From assembly GCA_024709955.1 (NCBI GenBank), contig JANJVS010000193.1:1-38132 (forward strand): a DNA stretch of 38,132 nt. The letters are read 5' to 3'. Shown piece after piece: positions 1 to 10,838 of the stretch. The position numbers and the translations under genes were made by a program. Within the stretch, counting starts at the first letter, position 1. Every line of letters begins with the position of its first letter. Under the pieces are notes generated by a model that was given only the letters and a program-made list of their open reading frames with translations, was not told the DNA's origin and made no database searches. Source of the stretch: Rhodocyclaceae bacterium (GTDB lineage: Bacteria; Pseudomonadota; Gammaproteobacteria; Burkholderiales; Rhodocyclaceae).

Positions 1-542
1 GCGCGCGAGATGCGGCGCGGCACCACGCGCCGGCCCTCGCGGCTCTCGGAAAGGTCGTGCAGCAGCGAGGCGACGCGGTCATGCACGTCGAGCCCGGCCA
101 GGCTGGCGATCTTGTTGTCGGCCTGGCGCATGCGGCGCACCAGATTCCTCATCACGTAGCGCGAGACGTCGAAGTTCTCCGCCATGCAGAGGCGGAAATC
201 CTCCTTGCCGATGACGACGAGATCGCAGGGCTCGACCGCGGTGACGGTGACCGTCGCCGGCCGCTCGTCGATGACCTCCATTTCGCCGAACAGATCCCCC
301 TGCTCCAGCAAATAGAGGATCACGCTGCGCCCCTTGGCGTTGCTCGACTCGACCTTCACCTGGCCCGCGAGAATCAGGTGGATGTGCTCGATGCGCTCGC
401 CGGCGCCGACCACCGTGACCTTGCGGTCCACATGGCGCATCCGCGCCACGCGCGCGATCGCTTCGAGTCGATGTTCGTCGAGGGCGGCGAAGATCGGCAA
501 GGTGCGCAAGGCAGTGACGGAAACGTGGTGATTGGCGTTCAT
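1..542 (-). CDS. Crp/Fnr-family transcriptional regulator, N-terminal part (cut by window edge)
   Basis: The reading frame starts at an ATG at 542 and runs leftward off the window, giving about 180 visible residues. They form a cyclic-nucleotide-binding-type beta-roll (about residues 15-130) with the family signature GDLFGEMEVIDERPATVTV near residue 85, then a long helix typical of the Crp dimer interface and the start of a DNA-binding domain (VHDRVASLL). There is no N-terminal cysteine cluster like that of Fnr, so oxygen sensing through an Fe-S cluster is unlikely; the ligand cannot be told. The helix-turn-helix lies outside the window. No good Shine-Dalgarno sequence precedes the ATG. The upstream intergenic region (543-791) is AT-rich compared with its surroundings and probably carries the promoter, but I could not fix one. 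The family call is firm; the target genes are unknown. Confidence 0.85.
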   Translation of the reverse strand, partial: MNANHHVSVTALRTLPIFAALDEHRLEAIARVARMRHVDRKVTVVGAGERIEHIHLILAGQVKVESSNAKGRSVILYLLEQGDLFGEMEVIDERPATVTVTAVEPCDLVVIGKEDFRLCMAENFDVSRYVMRNLVRRMRQADNKIASLAGLDVHDRVASLLHDLSESREGRRVVPRRISR

Positions 543-759
543 TTTTTGCGTCTGCGAGAAATCGGCTGTCCGTTATTGTTCACTCGCGCCGAACACGCGG
601 CTCGGCCCCCGAGACTCATTACGGCAGTCCCCGGAAAGACTTAAGTCATTAAAGAAAAAGAACATTTACGCCAAAATAGGCAAAAACCGATGGGCCAGAC
701 AAAACAAGGCGTTAGCAGTTTTTATTCAAGCGGACTGTCACGCGACAGCAGCAGCCGGG

Positions 760-784
760 AAAAGTCGGCGCCGGCAGGACGGTG
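760..784 (+). repeat. Dispersed 24-bp repeat, copy 1 (intergenic)
   Basis: Read on the minus strand it matches the shared sequence (CACCGTCCCGCC then RGCGCCGACTTT) at 23 of 24 positions and carries the extra T at the end. It lies 7 bases past the stop codon of the Rieske gene, in the region shared with the Crp/Fnr gene. Confidence 0.9.
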
Positions 785-791
785 ATGGGGA

Positions 792-1148
792 TCAGGCGAA
801 GCAGACGACGCCGTCGATGACGTCCAGCGGCACGGCGGGCAGCGATTCGCCGACGCAGTCGCCGGAATCACAATAGCCGTCCTCCCAGCGGAAGCGCGCG
901 TAGTGGGTGTTGCAGCTCACGCTTTCGTGCGGCTTGAGGATCAGGTGCTCGTTGCGCGCGGCGAGCGGGATGCCGAAATGGGGACAACGGTTCTCGTAGC
1001 CGAGGCAGCGCGCGCCGCTGCGCAGCACCAGCAGGCGGAATTCGCCGGACTCGGCGGCGAAGACGAACATGCGGCCGCCGCCGTCGGGCAGGTCGGCAAT
1101 GGCGCAGACCGGCGTGCCGGCCGCCGGCCGCATCGCCGGCTCAGGCAT
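792..1148 (-). CDS. Small Rieske [2Fe-2S] ferredoxin-like protein
   Basis: This 118-residue protein carries the two Rieske cluster motifs: CPHFGIPL (C-x-H, about residue 55) and CNTHYARF (C-x2-H, about residue 79). It consists of almost nothing but a Rieske fold, like the ferredoxin components of dioxygenases or NirD-like domains. No membrane segment or oxygenase domain is present, so it is probably a soluble electron carrier or an accessory subunit. I chose the ATG at 1148 because it overlaps the metZ stop (ATGCCTGA), giving an 8-base overlap that suggests coupled translation. A longer frame upstream only reads through metZ in another frame and looks spurious. The partner enzyme is not in this window. 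The Rieske call is firm; the role is unknown. Confidence 0.85.
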   Translation of the reverse strand: MPEPAMRPAAGTPVCAIADLPDGGGRMFVFAAESGEFRLLVLRSGARCLGYENRCPHFGIPLAARNEHLILKPHESVSCNTHYARFRWEDGYCDSGDCVGESLPAVPLDVIDGVVCFA

Positions 1149-2313
1149 CGAGCCCGCGCCGCAGGTCGGCTTCGATGTCATCCACCGCCTCCAGGCCCAC
1201 GGCGACGCGCAGCAGACCTTCCGTGATGCCGGCCTCGGCACGCGCCTCGGCGGAGATGCGGCCATGGGTGGTCGAGGCAGGATGGGTGATCGTCGTCTTG
1301 GTGTCGCCGAGATTGGCGGTGATCGACAGCAGCTTGCAGTGATCCACCACGCGCCAGGCTTCGGCGCGGCCGCCCTTGACCGCGAAGGCGACGATGGCGC
1401 CGCCCGTCGCCTGCTGGCGCAGCGCCAGGGCGTGCTGCGGATGGGACGGCAGGCCGGGGTAGAACACGCGCGCCACTGCGGGATGCGCTTCGAGCCGGCG
1501 CGCCAGTTCGAGGGCGCTGGCCGACTGCGCCTGCATGCGGATCTTCAGCGTCTCCAGGCCCTTGAGGATCACCCAGGCGTTGAAGGGCGAGAGCGTCGGG
1601 CCGGCGGTGCGCAGGAACTTGAAGACTTCCTCGACGGGCGCCGTGGCGCCGCACACCGCGCCGCCGAGCACGCGGCCCTGGCCGTCGAGGTACTTGGTGG
1701 CGGAATGCACGACGAGGTCGGCGCCGAACTCCAGCGGCCGCTGCAGCGCCGGCGAGCAGAAACAGTTGTCCACAACCAGCAGGGCGCCGGCACCGTGGGC
1801 GACGGCGGCCAGCGCGGCGATGTCGTACACCTCGGTGAGCGGGTTCGAGGGCGTCTCGATGAAGACGAGCCTGGTATTCGGCTTGAGCGCCGCCTTGAAG
1901 GCCGCCGGATCGTTGCCGGCGACGAAGCTGGTCTCGACGCCGAAGCGCGGCATGATGGCGCCGAACAGCTGCTGGCTGGCGCCGAAGATGCCGCGCGCGG
2001 CGACGATATGGTCGCCGGACTGGCACAGGGCCATCACGGTGGCGAGGATCGCCGCCATGCCGCTTGCCGTGGCGACGCAGGCCGCGGCGCCTTCGAGGGC
2101 GGCGAGGCGTTCCTGCAGCATGGTCACGGTCGGATTGGTGAAGCGCGAATAGACGTTGCCGCCTTCGGCGCCGGAGAAGCGCGCCGCCGCCTGCGCCGCG
2201 CTCTCGAAGACAAAACTGGAGGTCAGGTAGAGCGCCTCGGCGTGCTCGCCGAACTGGCTGCGTTCCTGGCCGGCGCGCACCGCCAGGGTGTCCAGGTGAA
2301 AAGTCTCGTCCAT
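1141..2313 (-). CDS. metZ: O-succinylhomoserine sulfhydrylase
   Basis: A PLP-dependent enzyme of the Cys/Met metabolism family that makes homocysteine directly from O-succinylhomoserine and sulfide. The 390-residue product has the normal family length. The PLP-binding lysine lies in SATKYLDGQGR near residue 206, a form typical of MetZ, and the glycine-rich region (ATASGMAAI) and the substrate-side motifs are present. The start at 2313 (MDETFHLDTLAVRAGQ) fits the family; longer in-frame starts would run through the riboswitch. A GGGAG Shine-Dalgarno sequence sits just before the ATG and overlaps the end of the terminator U-tract. Expression is probably controlled by the SAM-II riboswitch and terminator upstream. 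It lies downstream of purF and overlaps the Rieske gene. Confidence 0.95.
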   Translation of the reverse strand: MDETFHLDTLAVRAGQERSQFGEHAEALYLTSSFVFESAAQAAARFSGAEGGNVYSRFTNPTVTMLQERLAALEGAAACVATASGMAAILATVMALCQSGDHIVAARGIFGASQQLFGAIMPRFGVETSFVAGNDPAAFKAALKPNTRLVFIETPSNPLTEVYDIAALAAVAHGAGALLVVDNCFCSPALQRPLEFGADLVVHSATKYLDGQGRVLGGAVCGATAPVEEVFKFLRTAGPTLSPFNAWVILKGLETLKIRMQAQSASALELARRLEAHPAVARVFYPGLPSHPQHALALRQQATGGAIVAFAVKGGRAEAWRVVDHCKLLSITANLGDTKTTITHPASTTHGRISAEARAEAGITEGLLRVAVGLEAVDDIEADLRRGLDA

Positions 2314-2324
2314 TGCATCTCCCA

Positions 2325-2362
2325 AAAGCAAAAAGCCCGGCCAGCTGATGCGAACCGGGCTT
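2325..2362 (-). terminator. Riboswitch-linked intrinsic terminator before metZ
   Basis: On the minus strand AAGCCCGG (2362-2355) pairs with CCGGGCTT (2340-2333), giving an 8-bp stem followed by a T-rich run ending about 2325. It lies between the SAM-II aptamer and the metZ ATG. GTTCGC (2355-2350), which overlaps the left arm, can instead pair with GCGAAC (2376-2371) next to the aptamer; this is a plausible antiterminator. That arrangement predicts transcription attenuation of metZ when S-adenosylmethionine is abundant. The pairing was seen by eye, not computed. Confidence 0.75.
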
Positions 2363-2371
2363 CCCGCCGCG

Positions 2372-2430
2372 TTCGCTTTAGCTGAATTTATCAAGCGCCC
2401 GCAAGCTGAACTCAAATCGGCGCCATCGCA
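2372..2430 (-). ncRNA. SAM-II riboswitch upstream of metZ
   Basis: On the minus strand the segment holds the conserved SAM-II blocks in order: GATTTGA, then GCTTGC, GGGCGCTTGATAAAT and AGCTAAAG. A P1 stem forms between TGGCGCC (about 2425-2419) and GGGCGCT (about 2399-2393). The GATAAAT…AGCTAAA block closely follows the known consensus of this S-adenosylmethionine-binding RNA. It sits between the purF stop and the metZ start, a methionine-pathway gene, as expected. SAM-II is best known from alphaproteobacteria, where it usually blocks the ribosome site. Here the ribosome site lies about 50 bases away behind a terminator, so control of transcription seems more likely. Confidence 0.85.
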
Positions 2431-2460
2431 TAAGCTACACGCGCGCGGCTGCCGCGTCAA

Positions 2461-3987
2461 TCAATCGGCGGCGACGAGGTTGAGATCCATCTGCCCGCCC
2501 TCGCCATCGCCGCCGTCCTGCGACTGGCTCGGTTTGGAGCGCGCGCTCTCGACGCTGGCGAGATAATCGGCGCTGACGTCGCCGGTGATGTAGTGGCCGT
2601 CGAAACAGGAGGTGTCGAACTGGGTCAGCGCCGGATTGACGCTGCTGACGGCCTTGCGCAGCGCGTCGAGGTCCTGGTAGATCAAGGCGTCGGCGCCGAT
2701 CTCGCGGCGGATCTCCTCGTCGTCGCGGTGGGCGGCGATCAACTCGGCGCGCGTCGGCATGTCGATGCCATAGACGTTGGCGTGGCGTACCGGCGGGCTG
2801 GCGGAGGCGAAGAACACCTTCTTCGCGCCGGCCTCGCGCGCCATGTTGATGATCTCGCGGCTGGTGGTGCCGCGCACGATGGAATCGTCCACCAGCAGCA
2901 CGTTCTTGCCCCTGAACTCCTGGGCGATGGCGTTGAGCTTCTGGCGCACCGACTTCTTGCGCGAGGCCTGGCCGGGCATGATGAAGGTGCGGCCGATGTA
3001 GCGGTTCTTGACGAAGCCCTCGCGGAAGGGCACGCCGAGGCGGCAGGCGAGTTCGAGGGCCGACGGGCGGCTCGAATCGGGAATCGGGATCACCGCGTCG
3101 ATCGTCAGGTGCGGCATGGTGTGGCGGATCTTGTCGGCGAGGTATTCGCCCATCTTGACGCGCGACTCATACACCGAGACGCCGTCCATCAGCGAATCGG
3201 GCCGCGCCAGATAGACGTACTCGAACATGCAGGGCGCATGGAGGGTCTTCTCGGCGCACTGGCGGCTGACGAACTGGCCGCGCGTGTCGATCAGCACCGC
3301 CTCGCCCGGCTCGACGTCGCGCAGGAACTGGAAGCCGAGGGTGTCGATGGCGACGCTCTCCGAGGCGACCAGGTATTCCATGCCCTGCGCCGTCTCGTTC
3401 CTGCCGATCACCAGCGGGCGGATGCCGTAGGGATCGCGGAAGGCCAACAGGCCGTAGCCGGCGATCATCGCCACCACGGCGTAGGCGCCCTTGACGCGCT
3501 TATGCACGCCGGCGACCGCCTTGAAGATGGTCTCGGCATCCACCTGGTACTTGGTCGAGGCGACCTGCAGCTCGTGGGCCAGCACGTTGAGCAGCACCTC
3601 GGAATCCGAGTTAGTGTTCATGTGGCGCAGGTCCTGCAGGAACATGTCGCGCTTGAGCTGCTCGGAGTTGGTGAGGTTGCCGTTGTGGGCCAGCATCAGG
3701 CCGAAGGGCGAATTCACGTAGAAGGGCTGCGCCTCGGCGGCGTTGTAGGCCGAGCCGGCAGTCGGGTAGCGCACGTGCGCGATGCCCCAGTTGCCGACCA
3801 GGTTGCGCATGTTGCGCGTGCGGAACACGTCGCGCACCAGCCCCGGCCCCTTGTGCATGTGGAAGCGCCCGCCCTCGGCGGTGGCGATGCCGGCGGCGTC
3901 CTGGCCGCGATGCTGCAGGACCTGCAGGCCGTCGTAGAGCAACTGATTCACCGGCGTGGTGGCTACCACGCCCATAATGCCGCACAT
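2461..3987 (-). CDS. purF: Amidophosphoribosyltransferase
   Basis: Catalyses the first committed step of purine synthesis: PRPP plus glutamine to 5-phosphoribosylamine. The 508-residue protein begins MCGIMGVV; the cysteine right after the start methionine is the glutaminase nucleophile of class II amidotransferases, which fixes the start. The C-terminal phosphoribosyltransferase domain carries the PRPP loop VLLVDDSIVRGTTSRE. The length matches E. coli PurF closely. It lies 9 bases downstream of cvpA in the usual cvpA-purF pairing and is followed by the metZ riboswitch region. Confidence 0.97.
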   Translation of the reverse strand: MCGIMGVVATTPVNQLLYDGLQVLQHRGQDAAGIATAEGGRFHMHKGPGLVRDVFRTRNMRNLVGNWGIAHVRYPTAGSAYNAAEAQPFYVNSPFGLMLAHNGNLTNSEQLKRDMFLQDLRHMNTNSDSEVLLNVLAHELQVASTKYQVDAETIFKAVAGVHKRVKGAYAVVAMIAGYGLLAFRDPYGIRPLVIGRNETAQGMEYLVASESVAIDTLGFQFLRDVEPGEAVLIDTRGQFVSRQCAEKTLHAPCMFEYVYLARPDSLMDGVSVYESRVKMGEYLADKIRHTMPHLTIDAVIPIPDSSRPSALELACRLGVPFREGFVKNRYIGRTFIMPGQASRKKSVRQKLNAIAQEFRGKNVLLVDDSIVRGTTSREIINMAREAGAKKVFFASASPPVRHANVYGIDMPTRAELIAAHRDDEEIRREIGADALIYQDLDALRKAVSSVNPALTQFDTSCFDGHYITGDVSADYLASVESARSKPSQSQDGGDGEGGQMDLNLVAAD

Positions 3988-3996
3988 CTTTTCACC

Positions 3997-4488
3997 CTAT
4001 CGGTATCGAATCCGTTTTGCCAAATCCGGTGGCAGCCAGGGTTTGGCCGCAAGCACCGCCGTTTCCAGCGGCGGCGCCAATACCGCCTGCCGCCACCACT
4101 GCTGCTGCGGCAGGGCGGTCAGCCCGGCCAGCAACACGAACACCCATGCCACCAACACGCCGCGCGCGATGCCGAACAGGGCACCGAGCACGCGGTCCAG
4201 CGGCGCCAGCCCGACCGCCTTCAGGAGCAGCGAGGCGAGCCAGCGCGCCAGCGCGAACAGTACCAGCACGGCGACGAAGATGGCGAGAAATCCCGCCACC
4301 TGGCGCCAGGCCGACTCGGTCAAACCGGTCGCCACCAGATCGCCCGCCGGCGCCGCCCAGGTGCGCGCGGCGACGAAGGCGGCCACCCAGGCCGCCAGCG
4401 CGAGAATTTCGCTCACCACGCCGCGCCACGCGCCGAGCAGCAGGGACAGGGCCACCGCGCCGAGCACCGCATAATCGAATACCGTCAC
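3997..4488 (-). CDS. cvpA: CvpA family inner-membrane protein
   Basis: About 163 residues with four predicted membrane segments. The start VFDYAVLGAVALSLLLGAWR and the central RGVVSEILALAAW are typical of CvpA, a protein tied to colicin V export and envelope stress whose molecular role is unclear. Two in-frame GTG codons, at 4500 and 4488, could be the start; I prefer 4488 because the family opens a few residues before the (F/I)DYA motif. The gene follows the SPOR-protein stop at 4508 and precedes purF, the standard proteobacterial arrangement, and is probably co-transcribed with both. Confidence 0.88.
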   Translation of the reverse strand: MTVFDYAVLGAVALSLLLGAWRGVVSEILALAAWVAAFVAARTWAAPAGDLVATGLTESAWRQVAGFLAIFVAVLVLFALARWLASLLLKAVGLAPLDRVLGALFGIARGVLVAWVFVLLAGLTALPQQQWWRQAVLAPPLETAVLAAKPWLPPDLAKRIRYR

Positions 4489-4507
4489 GACCGCCGTCAC
4501 GACTCCG

Positions 4508-5242
4508 TCAAGGCTTCTTCGCCACCGGCCCGTCCACGCCGACAATCTTGACGCGCGCGCGCGCCTTCTCGGCGGCATCCTGCGTCGGGAAGGGACCGGC
4601 GCGCACACGCGTGCGCGGCCCGTTCGGCGTATCAACCTTTTCGGTGTAGGTGGGGATGCCCAGCTCCTTGAGCTTGCCGACCAGCAGCTTGACCCGCCCC
4701 GGCTCCTGGTAGGCGCCGAGTTGCACCTCCCAGGCCTCGCCGGCGGAGACCTTGCCGGCCAGCGCATTCTGGGCGCGCGCCGCCTCGTCAACGGCAGGCT
4801 TGGGTTCGGGTTTCGGCTCCGCCTTGGCTTCCGGTTTCGATTCGGTTTTCGGTTCAGGCTTCGCCTCGGGCTTGGCGATCGGCTTGATCTCGCCCGGCTC
4901 CGCCGGCTTGGCCCCGGTCGCCGGCTCCTTGGCCGGGGACACCGGCTCGCTCGGCGGCGGCACGAACTTCTCCGCCTTGTCGCCGCGCGCGAGCGCGGCG
5001 ACGGGAGGCTGCGACGCGACACGCTGGCTCACGCCCTCGTCAGGACTTGGAATGCGCACCTGGATGTCCTTGAGGGGTGGCGCCGGCTGGTGGTCCATCA
5101 CCATCGGCAGAACGATGGCGGCCAGCAGCGCGAGCGCCACGGCGCCGATGAGACGGCGGCGCGCGCGCTTCTTCAGCTGCGTCGCCGCGTCCGTCGGAGC
5201 GGCGCCGGCGGGTTCGCCTAGCTTGTAGTCCTCTTGTGCCAT
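4508..5242 (-). CDS. SPOR-domain protein, DedD-like
   Basis: A 244-residue protein with a short cytoplasmic N-terminus ending in a basic patch (KKRARRR), one membrane segment (about residues 31-49, LIGAVALALLAAIVLPMVM) and a long Pro/Lys/Glu-rich linker with repeated KPEAKPEP-type units (about 100-155). A C-terminal SPOR domain (about 165-244) opens with WEVQLGAYQEPGRV. SPOR domains bind denuded peptidoglycan at the division septum, so this is probably a DedD-type division protein acting in the periplasm. The folC–dedD–cvpA–purF order is the same as in E. coli and supports the call. The linker repeats are low-complexity and likely variable. Confidence 0.88.
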   Translation of the reverse strand: MAQEDYKLGEPAGAAPTDAATQLKKRARRRLIGAVALALLAAIVLPMVMDHQPAPPLKDIQVRIPSPDEGVSQRVASQPPVAALARGDKAEKFVPPPSEPVSPAKEPATGAKPAEPGEIKPIAKPEAKPEPKTESKPEAKAEPKPEPKPAVDEAARAQNALAGKVSAGEAWEVQLGAYQEPGRVKLLVGKLKELGIPTYTEKVDTPNGPRTRVRAGPFPTQDAAEKARARVKIVGVDGPVAKKP

Positions 5243-5243
5243 G

Positions 5244-6541
5244 TCATGCCTTGCGGCCAGAAGCCTGCATTACTCCCGCCACCGTCAGGAACGATCCGAA
5301 GGCGAGAATTCTATCATCCTCGCCGGCCTTCTCCCGCGCGTGGAGCAAGGCCGCGGCCGGCGTGGTGAAGCATTGCACCGTCCCGCCAGCGCCGACTTTT
5401 GCAAGCAGGGCGGCGATGTCCTCGGCCCGTGCGGCGCGCACTCCCGACAGGTCGCAGACCAGCCAGTGGTCGATCCGGTGCCGGATTTCCTCGATCACGC
5501 CGGAAATATCCTTGTCGGCCATCATGCCGAACACCGCCCAGGTGGCGCGCGCGAAGCCCATGCCGCCGAGGCTCGCGGCGAGGGCCGCCGCCGCTTGCGG
5601 GTTATGGGCGACGTCGAGCACGAGCTGCGGCCGGCCGGGCACCACTTGGCAGCGCCCGGGAATCTCGACCTCGGCAAGACCGCGCCGAATGTCCTGCGCC
5701 GTGACCGGCAGACGATCCCGCAAAACGTTCAGGGCGGCGATGGCGCAGCTGGCGTTGGCGAGCTGACAATCGCCGCGCAAGGCCGGATAGGCCAACCCGC
5801 CGAGCCGGCGACCGTCCCGCTCCCAGTATTGCCACTGGCCCTCCTGGCGCAGATAACCGAAGTCCCGGCCCAGCAAGCGCAGCTCGGCGCCGGCATGGCG
5901 GCAGGTTTCGGCGACGCTGGCCGGCGGGGCCGCGTCGCCGCAGATCAGCGGCCGGCCGGGACGGCAGATGCCGGCCTTCTCGCGGCCGATGGCCTCGCGC
6001 GTGGGACCGAGATAATCCATGTGATCGAGGGCGACCGTGGTGACGACGGCGCAGTCGGCGTCGTGGATATTCGTCGCGTCGAGGCGGCCGCCGAGACCGA
6101 CTTCGAGGATCACCGCGTCGAGCCCGGCGACGACGAACATTTCCCAGGCCGCCAGGGTGCCGAACTCGAAGTAGGTCAGCGCGACGTCGCCCGCCGCCCG
6201 TCGCGCCGCCTCGACACGGGCGAAGGCGACGCAGAAGGCGGCATCGTCCGCCGGCACGCCGCCGATGCGCACGCGCTCGTTGTAGCGCAGCAGATGCGGG
6301 GAACCATACACGCCGACGCGATGGCCGGCGGCCAGGAGCATGCGTTCGAGCAACGCGCAGGTGGAACCCTTGCCGTTGGTGCCGCCGACGGTGATCACCG
6401 GACAGAACGGCCGCTGGCCGAGCTCGTCGGCCACCCGCCGCACCCGCTCCAGGCCGAGTTCGATGCCCGCCTGCCCGCGCGGATGCAGCCCTTCGAGATG
6501 CGCCAGCCAGTCGTCCAGACCGCGGTCCGGATGCGCCGCCA

Positions 6542-6542
<1 letters not shown>
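5244..6542 (-). CDS. folC: Folylpolyglutamate synthase / dihydrofolate synthase
   Basis: Mur-ligase-like ATP-dependent enzyme that adds glutamate to dihydropteroate and to reduced folates. The 432-residue product has the P-loop TVGGTNGKGST (about residue 52), the YFEFGTLAAWEMF region and the conserved C-terminal GSFLTVAGVM. The start at 6542 overlaps the accD stop (TGATG), so coupled translation is likely; a much longer upstream frame belongs to other genes. A copy of the dispersed 24-bp repeat (5376-5400) encodes KVGAGGTV at about residues 382-389, a place where homologues vary in length and sequence; the protein otherwise looks intact. It is followed one base later by the SPOR gene. Confidence 0.95.
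5376..5400 (-). repeat. Dispersed 24-bp repeat, copy 2 (inside folC)
   Basis: Perfect 24/24 match to the shared sequence, with the extra T. It lies in frame in folC, read as KVGAGGTV near the C-terminus, between two conserved blocks of the protein. Confidence 0.93.
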
Positions 6543-7398
<856 letters not shown>

Positions 7399-7402
<4 letters not shown>

Positions 7403-8208
7403 GACGACATCCCCTTGTCCATGGCCGCGCGCACTTCGCGCAGGAAGGCGGCGACCCGCGCCGGCGCCTCGCCGGCGGGCGCCTGCTCGATGGTCTCGAT
7501 GATCTTGCTGCCGATCACCACGGCATCGGCGACGCCGGCGATGCGCGCCGCGCTGGCGGCATCGCGAATGCCAAAGCCGACGCCGACCGGCATGCCAACC
7601 TTGGCGCGGATCGCCGGGATGCGCCGCGCCACCTCGTCGAGGTCGATGGCGGCGGAACCCGTCACGCCCTTGAGCGAAACGTAGTAGATGTAGCCGCCGC
7701 CGATCTTCGCGACGTCGGCGAAGCGCGACTCCACCGAGGTCGGCGCCAGCAGGAAGATCGGATCGAGCCCCTGGGCCTTCAGCGCCGCCGAGAAATCTGC
7801 GCATTCTTCCGGCGGGTAATCGACGATCAGCGCGCCATCGACGCCGGCCTCCCGCGCATCGCGGGCGAAGGCCTCCACGCCATGGGCCTCGACCGGGTTG
7901 GCGTAGCCCATCAGCACCACGGGAGTCGTCGCGTCGGTCTTGCGGAACTCATGCACCATGCCGAGCACCACGCGCAGACTGACGCCGTAGGCCAGGGCGC
8001 GCTCCGAGGCGCGCTGGATGGTCGGTCCATCGGCCATCGGATCGGAAAACGGCACGCCGAGCTCGATGATGTCGGCGCCGCCTTCGACCAGCGCGTGCAT
8101 CAGTGGCAGCGTCTGGCCCGGCTCCGGATCTCCGGCGGTAATGAAAGGAATAAGCGCCTTGCGGCCTATTGACTGAAGTTCGGCGAATTTGGCGGATATT
8201 CTGGACAT
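7399..8208 (-). CDS. trpA: Tryptophan synthase alpha subunit
   Basis: Cleaves indole-3-glycerol phosphate to indole and glyceraldehyde 3-phosphate, passing indole through a tunnel to TrpB. The 269-residue TIM barrel has the catalytic glutamate in [18 protein letters not shown] and the aspartate region LIVDYPPEE, with the phosphate-binding VGFGIRD motif. It starts two bases after the trpB stop and overlaps accD by four bases (ATGA), so the three are almost certainly one transcript. Confidence 0.97.
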
Positions 8209-8210
8209 GA

Positions 8211-9402
<1,192 letters not shown>

Positions 9403-9416
<14 letters not shown>

Positions 9417-10032
9417 CTGCTGTTCTCACTGCCGCGACGAAGGCGGCGATCTTGTCGGCATCCTTGATGCCCTTGGCGGCTTCGACACCGCTACTCACAT
9501 CGACGGCCCAAGGATGCACTTTGCCGACTGCTTCGGCGACGTTTCCCGCATGAAGACCACCGGATAACACAATCGGCAACGGCAAATCATCCGGAATCAG
9601 AGACCAGTCGAAGGACCGACCCATGCCTCCGTAGGCTTCCACCCATGCATCGAGCAATAAGCCCTGGGCCGACGGATAGGCGCGCGCGAATTCTAACAGA
9701 TCGAGTTCCGGCCGCACCCGGGCCACCTTGAGATAGGGCAGTCCGAACTGTTCGCAGTAATTCGCATCCTCTTCGCCATGAAACTGCAGGATATCCACGG
9801 GAACCGCCCTCAATACTTCACGCACGCTGGCCGGTTCGGCATTAACGAACAAACCGACTCGCGCAACGAAGGGCGGCATGCGCCGTGCGAGCTCGGCGGC
9901 GACCTCGGTCGCCAGTGCGCGCGGACTGGGCGGATAGAAGACGAAGCCGACGGCATCCGCGCCGGCCCGCACTGCGGCGTCAAGGTCGCAGATGCGCGTG
10001 ATGCCGCAGATCTTGATGCGGGTTCGATGCAT
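9403..10032 (-). CDS. trpF: Phosphoribosylanthranilate isomerase
   Basis: Third step of tryptophan synthesis, isomerising N-(5-phosphoribosyl)anthranilate. The 209-residue barrel opens with RIKICGITR, whose cysteine is the catalytic base, and ends with the phosphate-binding [10 protein letters not shown] and VDVSSGVE. I chose ATG 10032 ([10 protein letters not shown]); an ATG six codons upstream (MEFAPM) is possible. The stop lies 14 bases inside trpB. It stands apart from trpE/G/D/C, which are not in this window, as usual in betaproteobacteria. Confidence 0.95.
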
Positions 10033-10046
10033 CGGCGCAAACTCCA

Positions 10047-10838
10047 TCAGGCCGCAAGCGGCGGAACCGCCATGATACGTCCCTGCCAAGGCAATGCCCA
10101 CGCCGCGTCGTATTCGACCCCGGCCAGATAAAGACCGTCGGGAGCGTAGGTCGGCGCTCCCAGGCGCCGGTCGCGCGCGCCAAGAAGCCGAGCGAGCCAT
10201 TCCGGCGACTGCCGCCCCATGCCGACATACACCAATGCTCCGACGAGATTCCGCACCATGTGATGCAGGAAGGCATTGGCGCGGCAGTCGAACAGGATCA
10301 GGTCGCCATCTCTTGCGATCTCGAAATCCTGAAGTGTCTTCACCGGCGATCTTGCCTGGCAGCCGGCGGCCCGGAAGGATGAAAAGTCATGCTCGCCGAC
10401 CAGACAGGCGGCGGCGACCCGCATCGCCTCCACATCCAGGGGACGGTGACACCAGCCGACCTTCCCAGCCATCAGCCCGGGACGTTCGGGCCGATTCAGC
10501 AGGACATAGCGGTAAGCCCGCGACCTGGCCGCGAAGCGCGCATGAAAGCCATCCGCCACCGGCACGGCCCAGCGCACCGCCACATTGGCCGGCAGATGGG
10601 CATTGGCACCGCGCACCCAGGCCGTCGCCGGACGCACGGCCGCGGTATCGAAATGGACCACCTGGGCCAGCGCATGCACGCCCGCATCCGTGCGTCCGGC
10701 ACAGACGACGCGCAAGCGCTCGCCGGCGACAACAGCCAAGGCATCCTCCAGGACATCCTGGACGGTATTGCCCCCCGGCTGGGACTGCCAACCGGAAAAG
10801 CCTGCCCCATCGTATTCAAGTCCGAGCGCAATCCTCAT
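10047..10838 (-). CDS. truA: tRNA pseudouridine(38-40) synthase
   Basis: Converts uridines 38-40 in the tRNA anticodon arm to pseudouridine. The 263-residue product starts [18 protein letters not shown], has the catalytic aspartate in [18 protein letters not shown] (about residue 53), and the later [10 protein letters not shown] and [11 protein letters not shown] motifs. The ATG at 10838 overlaps the upstream membrane-protein stop (ATGA), which supports this start over longer in-frame ones. It lies between fimV and trpF, a classical betaproteobacterial position. Confidence 0.96.
   Translation of the reverse strand: MRIALGLEYDGAGFSGWQSQPGGNTVQDVLEDALAVVAGERLRVVCAGRTDAGVHALAQVVHFDTAAVRPATAWVRGANAHLPANVAVRWAVPVADGFHARFAARSRAYRYVLLNRPERPGLMAGKVGWCHRPLDVEAMRVAAACLVGEHDFSSFRAAGCQARSPVKTLQDFEIARDGDLILFDCRANAFLHHMVRNLVGALVYVGMGRQSPEWLARLLGARDRRLGAPTYAPDGLYLAGVEYDAAWALPWQGRIMAVPPLAA

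Noticed and set aside
2560-2590. Partial match to the 24-bp repeat in purF
   Set aside because: Needs an insertion to align, and the encoded YITGDVSADYL is normal for PurF, so protein constraint explains it.
2593-4551. Long open frame antisense to purF and cvpA (652 codons)
   Set aside because: It has no domain or composition of a real protein and mirrors two certain genes; high GC makes antisense frames long. The same holds for other long mirrors, for example 20191-22740, 12626-14539 and 34747-35553.
4801-4880. Possible CRISPR or tandem DNA repeat in the SPOR gene
   Set aside because: The short repeats are Lys-Pro-Glu/Ala linker codons in a coding region with no regular spacers.
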